A DNA stretch of 64,000 nt, from assembly GCF_019551435.1 (NCBI RefSeq), contig NZ_CP080544.1:1860001-1924000 (forward strand), in the 5' to 3' direction. The DNA is from Lysobacter soyae (GTDB taxonomy: Bacteria; Pseudomonadota; Gammaproteobacteria; Xanthomonadales; Xanthomonadaceae). Shown in pieces: positions 31,726-42,861 of the stretch. The notes under the pieces are model-generated. The model ran no database searches, had not been told where the DNA came from, and saw only the letters and a program-made list of their open reading frames with translations. The position numbers and the translations under genes were made by a program. Each line of letters begins with the position of its first letter. Position 1 is the stretch's first letter.

Positions 31726-33054
31726 ATGCAACAGGATATTGAACAAAGCAGCTTTCACACCGCTGTCGTCGGTGGGGGATTCGCAGGGCTCGCGGTTGCC
31801 TATGAATTGGCCAAAGCCGGAAAATCCGTAGTGGTCGTTGAAGCTGATTCGCAAGTCGGAGGCTTGGCGGGCGGCTTCAATGTAGAACAGCAAACGTTAG
31901 AGAAGTTTTACCATCACTGGTTCAACAATGATCTCGACATCATGCGGATAATCTCGGAACTGGGAGAGGAGGACAAAGTTGTCCTGCGACCGACCCGAAC
32001 AGGCATGTACTACTCCAACCAGTTCTTTCGTTTGAGTACCCCGCTCGATTTGTTGAGGTTTAACGCACTCCCGTTTCATGATCGCATCCGTCTCGGCATT
32101 GCCGTATTGCGGGCAAAGCGGGTAAAGGATTGGAAAACGCTTGAAAGCCTGACGGCCAAGGAATGGCTGATAAAGCTTTGCGGGCAAAGGGCATATCACG
32201 TCGTTTGGGATCCGCTCTTGGTAGGAAAATTCGGAAGCGTGGCCAACGACATTTCCGCCGTCTGGTTCTGGAAAAAGCTGGTATTACGCGGCGGAAGTCG
32301 AAGTTCATCCGGCGACGAGGTGTTAGCCTATTTCCGCGGTGGATTTGCAGCTTTAGCCGAACGACTCGCGGCTGAGATCGTCCGTTTGGGCGGGCGGGTC
32401 ATGGTTTCAACTACCGCACGCAAAGTCCTTACGTCCGACGGAAAGGCGACTGGTGTTGAACTTGCCGATGGTGAGGTTGTGCGATCTGACAATGTGGTCC
32501 TCTCCACCGCGTTTCCAATCTCGGCAGACTTGCTAGAAGGCTCGGTGCCTGAGACTTTCTTGAGCCAATTGAGAAGAATCCGTTATTTGGCAAATGTCTG
32601 TCTTGTGTTGACACTCGACCGAAGTCTCTCAGACACCTATTGGCTGAACGTCAATGACCCCGGATTTCCGTATGTGGGCGTAATTGAGCATACGAATTTC
32701 GAGCCGCCAAGTTCCTACGGCGGCCGACACATTGTCTATCTGTCAAAGTACCTGCCAACCGACCATCCCATGTACAACATGGATGATGATGCGCTTGTCG
32801 AATTTTCCCTTCCACATTTGAAGAAGATGTTTCCCGAGTTCGACAAAACGTGGATTGTCGACGCGCATGTCTGGAAGGCCGACTACGCACAGCCGATTGC
32901 GGAGAGATTTTATTCTTCCCTAGTCCCCGGTAATAACACCCCACTCGCCAACGTATATTTGACCAGCATGGCGCAAGTCTATCCTGAAGATCGGGGAACC
33001 AACTATGCCGTCAAGGAAGGGCGACGCTTAGCCAAAATGATGCTCGAGCCGTGA
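31726..33054 (+). CDS. FAD-dependent oxidoreductase (amine oxidase/UGM-like fold)
   Basis: 442-residue flavoprotein. The dinucleotide-binding motif GGGFAGLAVAYELAKAGKSVVVVEA is at about 16-40, followed by QVGGLAGGF, and the C-terminal FAD segment is YLTSMAQVYPEDRGTNYAVKEGRR. It resembles the amine-oxidase/phytoene-desaturase and UDP-galactopyranose-mutase superfamily, but lacks features that would fix a substrate. Its place between GtrA and a membrane protein suggests it acts on a sugar or polyprenyl-linked sugar. Overlaps the next gene by 4 bases (GTGA). Confidence 0.75.
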   Translation: MQQDIEQSSFHTAVVGGGFAGLAVAYELAKAGKSVVVVEADSQVGGLAGGFNVEQQTLEKFYHHWFNNDLDIMRIISELGEEDKVVLRPTRTGMYYSNQFFRLSTPLDLLRFNALPFHDRIRLGIAVLRAKRVKDWKTLESLTAKEWLIKLCGQRAYHVVWDPLLVGKFGSVANDISAVWFWKKLVLRGGSRSSSGDEVLAYFRGGFAALAERLAAEIVRLGGRVMVSTTARKVLTSDGKATGVELADGEVVRSDNVVLSTAFPISADLLEGSVPETFLSQLRRIRYLANVCLVLTLDRSLSDTYWLNVNDPGFPYVGVIEHTNFEPPSSYGGRHIVYLSKYLPTDHPMYNMDDDALVEFSLPHLKKMFPEFDKTWIVDAHVWKADYAQPIAERFYSSLVPGNNTPLANVYLTSMAQVYPEDRGTNYAVKEGRRLAKMMLEP

Positions 33055-34169
33055 GCATTTTTAGAGCTCTGTGTGCTTTAAAGCCGGACTTTTACGCGTT
33101 GGTTTTTTCAACCGCGCTGCTTTTCGGATTTGCACTGCAGTTCAACGCGACAAATGTCGGGGATGGCGCGGAATACTACGCCATGGAGGTTGCGCTAGCA
33201 CAGGCAAAAGTTCCGTACATGACAGACTCTGGCTGGCAAAAATATCAAAGGCTACGCGAGACCGGTGAAGTCGCTGGCCTCGAACCTACAGGGCAACTGA
33301 AAAAGAAGTTTCCGGCGTTGCGCGTGGGATCCACAAGCGATTTTAATCACTTCTGGGCATATTCACTAGCTGGTGCTGTATCAGACACATTTCTACCTGG
33401 CGGTGCGCATATTGGCTTTATGGCCCTTCACGCGGCGCTCTTTCTCTTGCTTGTCTGTATCTCTCTCAGAACTGATGGGCGAATGGGCGCGGTCGCGGCT
33501 ACCGCATTACTGTTAACTTCACCGATGCTCTGGTTTCTCACGAAGGTTCATACGGAGTGGTGGACCGCTACACTGTCGACAGCCGCGTTTATCTGCGCGT
33601 TCTCAAGAAAGTGGGCGTTTGCTGCGCTGCTATTCAGTCTAGTGAGCACGCAAAACATCAGCTTTGCCCTGCCAGCTGCTTTTTGCTGGATCATTGGTGC
33701 TTACGACTTTTTTCGCATTCCAGCGAATCGGCTTTCCAATTCCGCCCTCTTGATTTTGAGCGCAATCATCGTTCTTGTTCATCCATGGTATTACTTCGCT
33801 CGATATGGCGTGGTTACACCTCAGCTGTTGGCCGGCGGCGCTGATCTAAACCGTGATTTCACCGCTTTTCGCTATTTGATAGATCCGGATATTGGTCTGT
33901 TTCCGAACTGGCCACTGGGTTTGCTACTGCTCGGTGTCTCTGTTTTCTATCTTATTCATGATGGATGGGAACGCCTAAAGGCGAACATGGGCCCAGTTTT
34001 GCTTGTGCTCGTCTACTGCACCTCCGCACTATGGGCGCACAATGCAAGTCAGAATATGAATTCTGGCGCGACCGTGCACTTGGCCAGATACGGCCTCTGG
34101 TATCTGCCGCTGTTTTATTTTCCACTTCTGAGAGTGTTCAAGAGCTTTGATCGACCCCATCATGCGTAG
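33051..34169 (+). CDS. Polytopic membrane protein, possible GT-C glycosyltransferase
   Basis: 372-residue protein with about nine to ten hydrophobic helices. The first loop after helix 1 has acidic residues (NVGDGAEYYAMEVALA, about residues 37-52), where GT-C enzymes carry a catalytic Asp/Glu. Later segments (TSDFNHFWAYSLAG, KVHTEWWTATLSTAAF) are also GT-C-like. No family is named with certainty. Start GTG at 33051 overlaps the FAD gene. In Gtr-type systems, a GT-C of this kind uses the flipped lipid-linked sugar to decorate O-antigen; that role is inferred from the neighbours. Confidence 0.65.
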   Translation: MSIFRALCALKPDFYALVFSTALLFGFALQFNATNVGDGAEYYAMEVALAQAKVPYMTDSGWQKYQRLRETGEVAGLEPTGQLKKKFPALRVGSTSDFNHFWAYSLAGAVSDTFLPGGAHIGFMALHAALFLLLVCISLRTDGRMGAVAATALLLTSPMLWFLTKVHTEWWTATLSTAAFICAFSRKWAFAALLFSLVSTQNISFALPAAFCWIIGAYDFFRIPANRLSNSALLILSAIIVLVHPWYYFARYGVVTPQLLAGGADLNRDFTAFRYLIDPDIGLFPNWPLGLLLLGVSVFYLIHDGWERLKANMGPVLLVLVYCTSALWAHNASQNMNSGATVHLARYGLWYLPLFYFPLLRVFKSFDRPHHA

Positions 34170-35010
34170 GCTAAAGACAGTTCTGGCCACAGTTGTTTTT
34201 TCAATTCTGGCTTGCTGGAATCTATGGAATTTTTGGCCTGCCCTCCCGCAGACGTTTACTGAGCCCTCTCCTGCGGCCCGACTAATTTATTCATCTCTAC
34301 CGAATATCTACGATCCGCCAGCCGAAGTATTCTTCGAACGCAATTCTGGACTTGGCGAGGTAGCAGCAATTCGCCCATCAGTAGTGTTAGGACCCAATTG
34401 CAGAAAAGCACTCTTTTTGGGTCCGGGAAGCCATCCGAAAGTAGTCGGATCAAGTCTTTGTAGCATGAGTGAATCCGAAATAACGCGCGCGATTGCTTCT
34501 TTTACTCAGGAATTCAACACTACAGATGAGCGCTACTTCAGCATTTCCTCCGACGTCATTGACCGTCTAACTGTCATCGCCAACAAAGGTCAGGTTTACA
34601 CGTCTACATCGTCGCCCTCGTTCCGACAGTTCCAGGATACAAACTGGGGTCAGCTGGAACCATGGGGAAGCTGGAGCATTGGCAAGAAATCTTCGCTCAA
34701 ATTCCGCATTGCAAACGGTACTGATCCTGTCGCCGTATACCTGAAACTAACGTCCTTTTTCGCGTTATCGCATCAAGCCGTGGACGTCAGCTTTCTCGTA
34801 AACGGCAAGCAGATTGCGGCAACTACTATTTCTTCAGCGAAAATTCCGATCGAAATAAATCTCGAGTTACCGGCGGCTTTATTGGCCAAGTCCAACGGCT
34901 TAGTTGCGATTGACATTCACGTGGCAAACCCAGCTTCGCCAGCTGAACTAAATTTGTCACCCGATAACCGAAGGCTCGGAGTGGGCTTGATTGCCATCTC
35001 TATCAAATAG
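34162..35010 (+). CDS. Membrane-anchored protein with C-terminal beta domain, unknown function
   Basis: About 282 residues from ATG 34162 (MRRLKTVLATVV); TTG at 34147 would add five. One N-terminal helix, then a soluble part. The C-terminal domain (about 165-282) begins WGQLEPWGSWSIGKKSSLKF and ends RRLGVGLIAISI. That pattern recalls beta-sandwich domains attached to some membrane glycosyltransferases. Overlaps the previous gene by 8 bases, so the two may work as a split GT-C plus accessory domain. Low GC and relaxed codons. Function not known. Confidence 0.6.
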   Translation: MRRLKTVLATVVFSILACWNLWNFWPALPQTFTEPSPAARLIYSSLPNIYDPPAEVFFERNSGLGEVAAIRPSVVLGPNCRKALFLGPGSHPKVVGSSLCSMSESEITRAIASFTQEFNTTDERYFSISSDVIDRLTVIANKGQVYTSTSSPSFRQFQDTNWGQLEPWGSWSIGKKSSLKFRIANGTDPVAVYLKLTSFFALSHQAVDVSFLVNGKQIAATTISSAKIPIEINLELPAALLAKSNGLVAIDIHVANPASPAELNLSPDNRRLGVGLIAISIK

Positions 35011-35023
35011 CAGCGTGCCGCTA

Positions 35024-37492
35024 CTAAGGCTCAATCAAAGTTGAAAACAGAATACGAGAAGCTTCAGTCCACGTCAGTGTCTTGATATTTCTCGGAACTT
35101 TCCAATTCCTACGCAGTAGAGAGGCCGAAACTTCGCGCGAGAGTTCTTTGTCATTGCCCACCGGAAAGTAAGTCGCTTCGCATTCTGCAATTTCACGAAA
35201 AACGACCAAATCTGAAAGGAACAACGGCTTCCCCAAGCTACCTGCCTCGACAACCGGCAAGCCAAACCCTTCTGCTACAGACGCCTGAATCAGGGCGTCG
35301 GATCGATCCAAAATCGAAGACAAGTCTTCGTCGCTTAAACTTTCCAGCCAAAACAAGCGTTTGTGTAGCTCAGAATGGGTACGCAGCTTCTTAGCGAAAT
35401 GCTCAATGTTCCATCCTTGCTTCCCGACGAGGACGAGACGTACGTCCTCGTCCGCACTCCAAAGTCTTTCAAAGGCACGCAAAATCGTTTCGTAATCTTT
35501 CCTTGGTTCTACAGTGCCAATAGCGAGAAAAACCGGGCTAGCGCCCAAGATCTTCTTCAATTCCACTATTCGATCCGAGTCACCAGCCGTCGCGCTGCCC
35601 ATTTCGAGATCACTCCCTAGGTGCACATTGCGCGTCCACGGTCTAGGCGTTGCTTGATGCAGGGTTTCATTCATGTATTCAAGAAGATCCGCTTCCGTTG
35701 CATGAGAAATGCATATGAATCCGTCGGCAGTTTGAATCGCGTAGTCAATCCAACCCTTGAATGCAGGAAGTACCTGAGGGTCGCAAGTCTCAGGAACACG
35801 TATTGGGATCAAGTCGTACACCATCCACACGACCTCTCCACCCAAGCTCCTGATCTCTGCGTGGAATGCCTCGAATCTTTGAGGCAGCCACCAGGAAGAG
35901 TCGACCATGAAGACAATGTCATTAACTTCCGGCCGAAGCAGATTGTTAAGAGAGATATCAGCATTTGACTTTGTACGCTCTTGACCCAAAAAGTCAGAAG
36001 CATCCATGATTCCCGTTTCGGTCCAGCAAAACGGTACGACCTGGTGGCCGGTTTGCGTGGCCGCATTGTGCAGACCCCTGCAGAAATTCCGCACAACCCG
36101 TTGAATTCCGCTCCGAGCGTCCAGTCGGACCACCTCGGTAATATCGACTAATATTCTTCGGTTTGCCTTCTTGTTTATCCGGCTTAAGGCTTGCTTCAGC
36201 TCTACAACGCCGTCGCGATCGGAATGCCTGACGGCTGCTGCGAGCGTGCTAATCTCTGATTCGCTAGGCAACCATTTGGTTGCCTTGGGCGCCTGCACGA
36301 CAGACAAACCTCGCAGTGCTTCAATGGCGAGCGTTGCGCATTTGGACCAAGTAAAGCCGTGTGCGTGCTCGATTGCGCCCGCTTTGAGACGGCTTCTAAA
36401 ACTCTCGTCTGAGAGTGCCCGCGCCAAGAGTTCGGCTCCTTCGCTGGAATTGTCTGGCGAGAACAGCGCTTCGGCTGTGTGTATGACCTCCGGAAGCGCT
36501 CCCGCATTTGATGAGAGAACGGGCGCGCCAGCAGCCATTGCTTCGAGAATAGGCAGACCAAAGCCCTCATAATGTGAGGGGAAATAGAAGACTGCGCATC
36601 TCTTGTACAACGTGGCAAGCTCTTCTTCGCTAACCTGCCCCGCAACAACTACGCTGTCTTTCAGGCTCGAGTGCTCTGCCTTCAACGCGTCAGTTACGTC
36701 AGTGCCGACACGGGTAAACACGAGTTGGTGCGTGTCCCGAACGTCGGCAGGGAGCATCGAGAATGCCTCCAGAGCGCCGATGCAATTCTTTCGCCAGTCT
36801 GCGTTTCCGACCATCAGGACAAACGGGCGGTCAATTCCAAATTTCCCAAGAACGTCGTCTTCATCTATGCCCTCAACGCTCGCCAGATGAACGTCCAAAC
36901 CCGCGCCGATTACTACAATCTTAGCTTCGTCAACTCCAAGATGCTCGATCAAATCACGCTTGGTTGCTTCCGAAATAGCAAGAAACAGGTCAAAGTCGGC
37001 TAACAGCCCGACTTTCTCCCGATACCAAGTCGAAATGAACTCGCCTTCCGGAAGATACATTTCAGGGAATGACAGCGGAATAAGGTCATAAGCAATGACT
37101 GCCTTTGCAACCGAACGATCGGTGCTCAGCTCAGCCGTAAATCGTTCACCGACCTCGAAAAAACTCGTACAAAGGATTACGTCACTCTCGAGCGCTTCGG
37201 CAGTTCTTGCTTTGAGCAACGCCGCAGACTCCCTCAGCTCGCGATGAAGGTCGGTGAAGCTTGCGCTCGATGGATAGCTGTATGTGGCCGTCTTGGCGCC
37301 GACTTCCCTCGCCCTCAGCTTTCTTCTCAATTCGCCGAGCCGATGCTCTTCGACACCGTCCAACAACAGTGTTGTATGGATATCTCGAAATCCCATCTCA
37401 AGCATGGCGCTTACGAGGCTGAACGCATAGCGCCCTATGCCACGATCGCGCGAGTCGGTTTGGCATGCTTGCATGTCGACAGTTAGTAACAT
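35024..37492 (-). CDS. Two-domain GT4 glycosyltransferase (putative O-chain polymerase)
   Basis: 822-residue protein with two GT-B modules. The first (about 1-400) has SRDRGIGRYAFSLVSAM, FVLMVGNADWRKN and the donor-site FYFPSHYEGFGLPILEAMAAG. The second (about 445-822) has DARSGIQRVVRNFCRGL, FLAIGTVEPRKDYETIL and LIQASVAEGFGLPVVEAGSLG. Both E-x7-E type donor motifs are intact. This layout matches multi-domain polymerases such as WbdA that build ABC-dependent O-chains. With gmd-rmd downstream of the same promoter side, a D-rhamnose polymer is likely. ATG 37492 chosen; the longer frame would overlap gmd by 32 bases. Confidence 0.82.
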   Translation of the reverse strand: MLLTVDMQACQTDSRDRGIGRYAFSLVSAMLEMGFRDIHTTLLLDGVEEHRLGELRRKLRAREVGAKTATYSYPSSASFTDLHRELRESAALLKARTAEALESDVILCTSFFEVGERFTAELSTDRSVAKAVIAYDLIPLSFPEMYLPEGEFISTWYREKVGLLADFDLFLAISEATKRDLIEHLGVDEAKIVVIGAGLDVHLASVEGIDEDDVLGKFGIDRPFVLMVGNADWRKNCIGALEAFSMLPADVRDTHQLVFTRVGTDVTDALKAEHSSLKDSVVVAGQVSEEELATLYKRCAVFYFPSHYEGFGLPILEAMAAGAPVLSSNAGALPEVIHTAEALFSPDNSSEGAELLARALSDESFRSRLKAGAIEHAHGFTWSKCATLAIEALRGLSVVQAPKATKWLPSESEISTLAAAVRHSDRDGVVELKQALSRINKKANRRILVDITEVVRLDARSGIQRVVRNFCRGLHNAATQTGHQVVPFCWTETGIMDASDFLGQERTKSNADISLNNLLRPEVNDIVFMVDSSWWLPQRFEAFHAEIRSLGGEVVWMVYDLIPIRVPETCDPQVLPAFKGWIDYAIQTADGFICISHATEADLLEYMNETLHQATPRPWTRNVHLGSDLEMGSATAGDSDRIVELKKILGASPVFLAIGTVEPRKDYETILRAFERLWSADEDVRLVLVGKQGWNIEHFAKKLRTHSELHKRLFWLESLSDEDLSSILDRSDALIQASVAEGFGLPVVEAGSLGKPLFLSDLVVFREIAECEATYFPVGNDKELSREVSASLLRRNWKVPRNIKTLTWTEASRILFSTLIEP

Positions 37493-37520
37493 GGCAGTTG
37501 TTAGCCCCTTCAAAGATTGG

Positions 37521-39399
<1,879 letters not shown>

Positions 39400-39403
<4 letters not shown>

Positions 39404-40839
39404 TCTTTGATTCCAATAACTGCGTAGTCCGGCGCAGCCGTCAATAGCTCAACGAACTTGTTAATTGGATCCGCTCCCGGTTGATCCGGTGAAACGTGCG
39501 CGACCGGCATTTCTCCGCGAGCTTCCCTCAGTCGCAAGGTCTCAACTTGACCGAAGCCACGTGTTTTCAGCAGCCATTGCAAGGTCTCCGGGGGAATCGG
39601 GTTCCGGTGGGTTGGATCCAGATAGAAGTAACGGCTGGAAACCAAAAGATTTTCCGGATTAGGGGTTTCAAGAATTAAAACACCGCCGGGTCGAAGAACG
39701 CGTAGTGACTCATCGACCAGCTCGATGAGCTTGGAAAAGTCAAGGTGTTCGGCCAAGTGTATCGCCGAAATGGCAGCGACGCTCGCCGCTTCTTGCTCTT
39801 CAAGATATTCGATCCCGTCTTGCAAGACGACTGATAAATTGCGCGCCTTGCAGCCATCAATGAAGGCCGTGTTCGTATCCACGCCGACAGCTTCAAAACC
39901 CGCGTCGCCTAACACTTCCAGCATTTCGCCATTGCCGCAACCAACGTCCAACAATAAATCACCTGCACCCACACCTTGCCTCTTCAAGAGGTCGACATAG
40001 GGCTGGAGCCGTTGCCGAATCAGCGCGCTGGACCCCCTGAACGCCTTCTCGAAGTCCACATAAATCGCGTCCTGAGACTGATCTTTCTCCTTGGCGGTAC
40101 GGCGCGCGTCATCCTCTTTCGCAATCCAGTATCCATGAGCAGAGAGTTGCGTGTGTATATCAGAAATCTCCGACTTCGCAACAGTCAACGCAGACTTCAG
40201 TTCATGTTCGACGAAACGACCAATTTCATTGATTTCACGCACCAAATTCGCGTGACCATTTTGGTAAGTTGCCAGCTCACTCACGAGATCGCTCATGTTG
40301 TCTTTCAAGTCCAGTACCGCGTCGGCGATATTGAAGAGCTTCAGTGACTGAGCCTCTTGCTCTATCGCGATCCGGTTCAATGCATGCGTAATGTGCACGT
40401 TTGGTTCGGTGTAACCGACAAACCGGTCTGCAAGACGTATATATCGCCCAATCCAACGCTTGCGTTTCCAGCGCTCGACCAGGGTCGGGCCCAGCAAGCC
40501 ATCTATGTGAACACGATGGGCCTCCCCTTCCGGCGACCAGCGGAGCTCGGCCAATATCTCGATCCGGCTTCTCGCACCTCTCTCGAGCGCTTCGCAGTTC
40601 ATTGCGAAGCCCCCCGGATCAGGAAGACGTCGCAGAATTGCAACGTAAGCATTGCGGACAAAAGCCGGACCGTGGAAGGCCATCAGATCAGACAAGGCGT
40701 ACTCATTCTGCCGACTCAATATCGTCGGCTTCCAGACGACCTCAGCCCCTTGATGCACGCTTTGAGAGTCAAGCGCCACCCGCCGGGAAACTTGGCGGAT
40801 CACTCGCTCGACGTTCACGAATCCTGTATCAGTGTGCAT
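39400..40839 (-). CDS. Coiled-coil methyltransferase, possible O-chain terminator/length ruler
   Basis: 479-residue protein. N-terminal part (about 50-110) looks DUF4214-like: VRNAYVAILRRLPDPGGFAM ... RSRIEILAELRWSPEGEAHR. A heptad-rich helical stretch follows (about 160-235, including LKDNMSDLVSELATYQNG and FVEHELKSALTVAKSEISD). The C-terminal SAM methyltransferase has LLDVGCGNGEMLEVLGDAGF and GVLILETPNPENLL. E. coli WbdD caps O-chains and measures their length with a coiled coil, but in the opposite domain order. ATG 40839 chosen, overlapping wzt by 11 bases. Confidence 0.75.
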
Positions 40840-42070
40840 GCGTCCCCCTGAACTCGACAACCTGAATCGTAGGGGGCATGTGTGCGCACCCGATGAAAAA
40901 CGGATACTCCGTATTGGCGACGGTAAAGACGACGGCCAGATCTTTCCAGTGGAAATTATCCACCAAGTGGGTTTCGGTACTGCTCAATGCAACGGAAAAG
41001 GAGTAGCTGCCCGGTCCCAGCGAGTTTTTGAAGGAAACATCGAACGTCAGTCGGTCTCCAGCCTTAAGGGAGTTGACGACTTGCTGCGTGTAGGAAGTGT
41101 TCGTTCCGAAAACGGGTTGCCCCAATCGGTCTCTAATCATGTATCCGAAAACCATTTGCGGAATTTCGGCTCTGATTTCCGTAGCAACGCTCAGATGTAT
41201 TAGATCACCCACTTTGGCATATTCAATTTGGCTGCCGTCCGAATCCAACAGACGGCAAGACGTTATGACAGCTTCATTCGTCCCTGAAGCCGTAGAGATA
41301 CCTTGCTCTCCCGACTGAACGGAAATTGTGGAGCGCTCTTTCTCTGCAATCAGGGCGTTATAAAGATCCAGCGCGGCTTTGGGTTCTGCGTCCAGGATCA
41401 TTCTTCCTTTCTCCAGAACAATTGCTCTGTCGCACAGTGCTTGTATCGCCCCTGGATCGTGAGAAACGAAAAGCAGCGACGTGCCCAACGCCCTGAATTC
41501 ATTCATTCGCTTGAAACACTTGTGCACAAAATATGCATCACCGACTGAGAGCGCCTCGTCGACGATCAGCAAATCCGGCCGAATGGCGGTTGCGACACTG
41601 AACGCAACGCGCATCTGCATACCTGACGAATATGAACGCATCGGCTCGTCAAAATAGTCGCCGATCTCAGCAAACGCTTCGATGTCAGGGATCAAGGCTT
41701 CCATATCTTGACCGGTAATGCCCATCATTCCACATACGTGTCTTGAGTTCTCGCGTCCGCTGAGCTCCGGGTTGAATCCCAACCCTAGCTCTAACAACGC
41801 AGCGACGCGGCCTCGCACATCTACCCGCCCTTCGCTTGGCCAAGACGTCCCGACAATCATTTTGAGAAGCGTGCTCTTCCCCGCGCCATTCTGGCCGATG
41901 ATCCCCAAGCTCTCGCCCGGTCGGACACTAAATGACACATGCCTAAGAACCCACGACTCTTCAATGGGCAGAATGTTGAAGCCTGACCATCTCAAAATTC
42001 GATGGATCGTACTTCGAAATTTGGTGTATGCCTTACCGGCATTCTGCACCCTTACCAAATCCTCATTCAT
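40829..42070 (-). CDS. wzt: O-antigen ABC transporter ATPase Wzt with C-terminal carbohydrate-binding domain
   Basis: 413-residue protein. Nucleotide-binding half (1-250): Walker A GQNGAGKS, signature YSSGMQMRVAFS, Walker B LLIVDEALSVGDAYF, H-loop FVSHDPGAI. C-terminal half (about 270-413) is a Wzt_C-like beta-sandwich (VGDLIHLSVATEIRAEIPQM ... GPGSYSFSVALSS). Such domains bind the capped end of the O-chain and select it for export. This supports the idea of a terminal modification by the upstream methyltransferase. Overlaps wzm by 4 bases. Confidence 0.93.
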   Translation of the reverse strand: MNEDLVRVQNAGKAYTKFRSTIHRILRWSGFNILPIEESWVLRHVSFSVRPGESLGIIGQNGAGKSTLLKMIVGTSWPSEGRVDVRGRVAALLELGLGFNPELSGRENSRHVCGMMGITGQDMEALIPDIEAFAEIGDYFDEPMRSYSSGMQMRVAFSVATAIRPDLLIVDEALSVGDAYFVHKCFKRMNEFRALGTSLLFVSHDPGAIQALCDRAIVLEKGRMILDAEPKAALDLYNALIAEKERSTISVQSGEQGISTASGTNEAVITSCRLLDSDGSQIEYAKVGDLIHLSVATEIRAEIPQMVFGYMIRDRLGQPVFGTNTSYTQQVVNSLKAGDRLTFDVSFKNSLGPGSYSFSVALSSTETHLVDNFHWKDLAVVFTVANTEYPFFIGCAHMPPTIQVVEFRGTHAH

Positions 42071-42861
42071 AGTTCATCAACCAGATCCGGTGAAGCGCGC
42101 CTGAAGAGAAGAGTCCCGAACGCAAGGAGAGCGCATGCCAAAACGAAGACGATCAACATGGGCTCCGGCGTTGGTATGCGCCCGAAGACGACAACGGAAT
42201 GAAAGGCTTCCACAAGCGTGTACATTGGGTTGAATTGCGCAAAGAATGAGATTCTCTCTGGCAAGACGCTACTCGGGTAAACCACCGGCGTTAGCCAGAA
42301 CCAGAACTGCAAGAGGATTGCGAAAACCTGACCGAAATCTCGCGAGAAAACGTTTATCGTTCCTGCCAACAAGCCGACGCCGACCGCAAATAGGGCAGTT
42401 ATGGCGATAAGGACAGGCAACCAAATCCATGTTGCGTGCAAGGGAAAACCTGCAAGCAATAAAATGAAAAATGATGCGACGCTCAGCGCGACGGTACCGA
42501 CCAGAGCGCTCACGACAACGATGGCAGGTAGTGCAATTCGCGGAAAATTGACTTTTTTCAATAAACTGGAATTGTCCATGAACATGGTCAAAGATCTACT
42601 TACAATTTCCGAAAACGTGTTCCAACAAATCATTCCGGAAAGCAGATACGCCGTATAAGAAAACTTGCTTTCCACCCCTGGTAACCGAGTTGCAAGCACT
42701 GAGGAAAGAACGGTTGCATAAATCAGCACCTGCGCGAGTGGATTCAGAACAACCCAAGCCAGCCCAAAACGACTCCGTACAAATCGCGCTTTGTACTCAT
42801 TGATAACCGCAAGCCAAACAAAGCCGCGATATCGCCAAAGCGCGTCCATCATTGCGTTCAA
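42067..42861 (-). CDS. wzm: O-antigen ABC transporter permease Wzm
   Basis: 264-residue ABC-2 type permease with about six helices: WRYRGFVWLAVINEYKARFVRSRFGLAWVVLNPLAQVLI at the N-terminus (split here only by length), NFPRIALPAIVVV, and FWFWLTPVVYPSSVLPE are typical. Start: a TTG at 42861 has GGGGAG five bases before it and gives a TTGA overlap with the preceding stop. ATG 42852 or 42849 are alternatives with weaker spacing. Moves the finished lipid-linked O-chain with Wzt. Confidence 0.92.
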   Translation of the reverse strand: MNAMMDALWRYRGFVWLAVINEYKARFVRSRFGLAWVVLNPLAQVLIYATVLSSVLATRLPGVESKFSYTAYLLSGMICWNTFSEIVSRSLTMFMDNSSLLKKVNFPRIALPAIVVVSALVGTVALSVASFFILLLAGFPLHATWIWLPVLIAITALFAVGVGLLAGTINVFSRDFGQVFAILLQFWFWLTPVVYPSSVLPERISFFAQFNPMYTLVEAFHSVVVFGRIPTPEPMLIVFVLACALLAFGTLLFRRASPDLVDEL

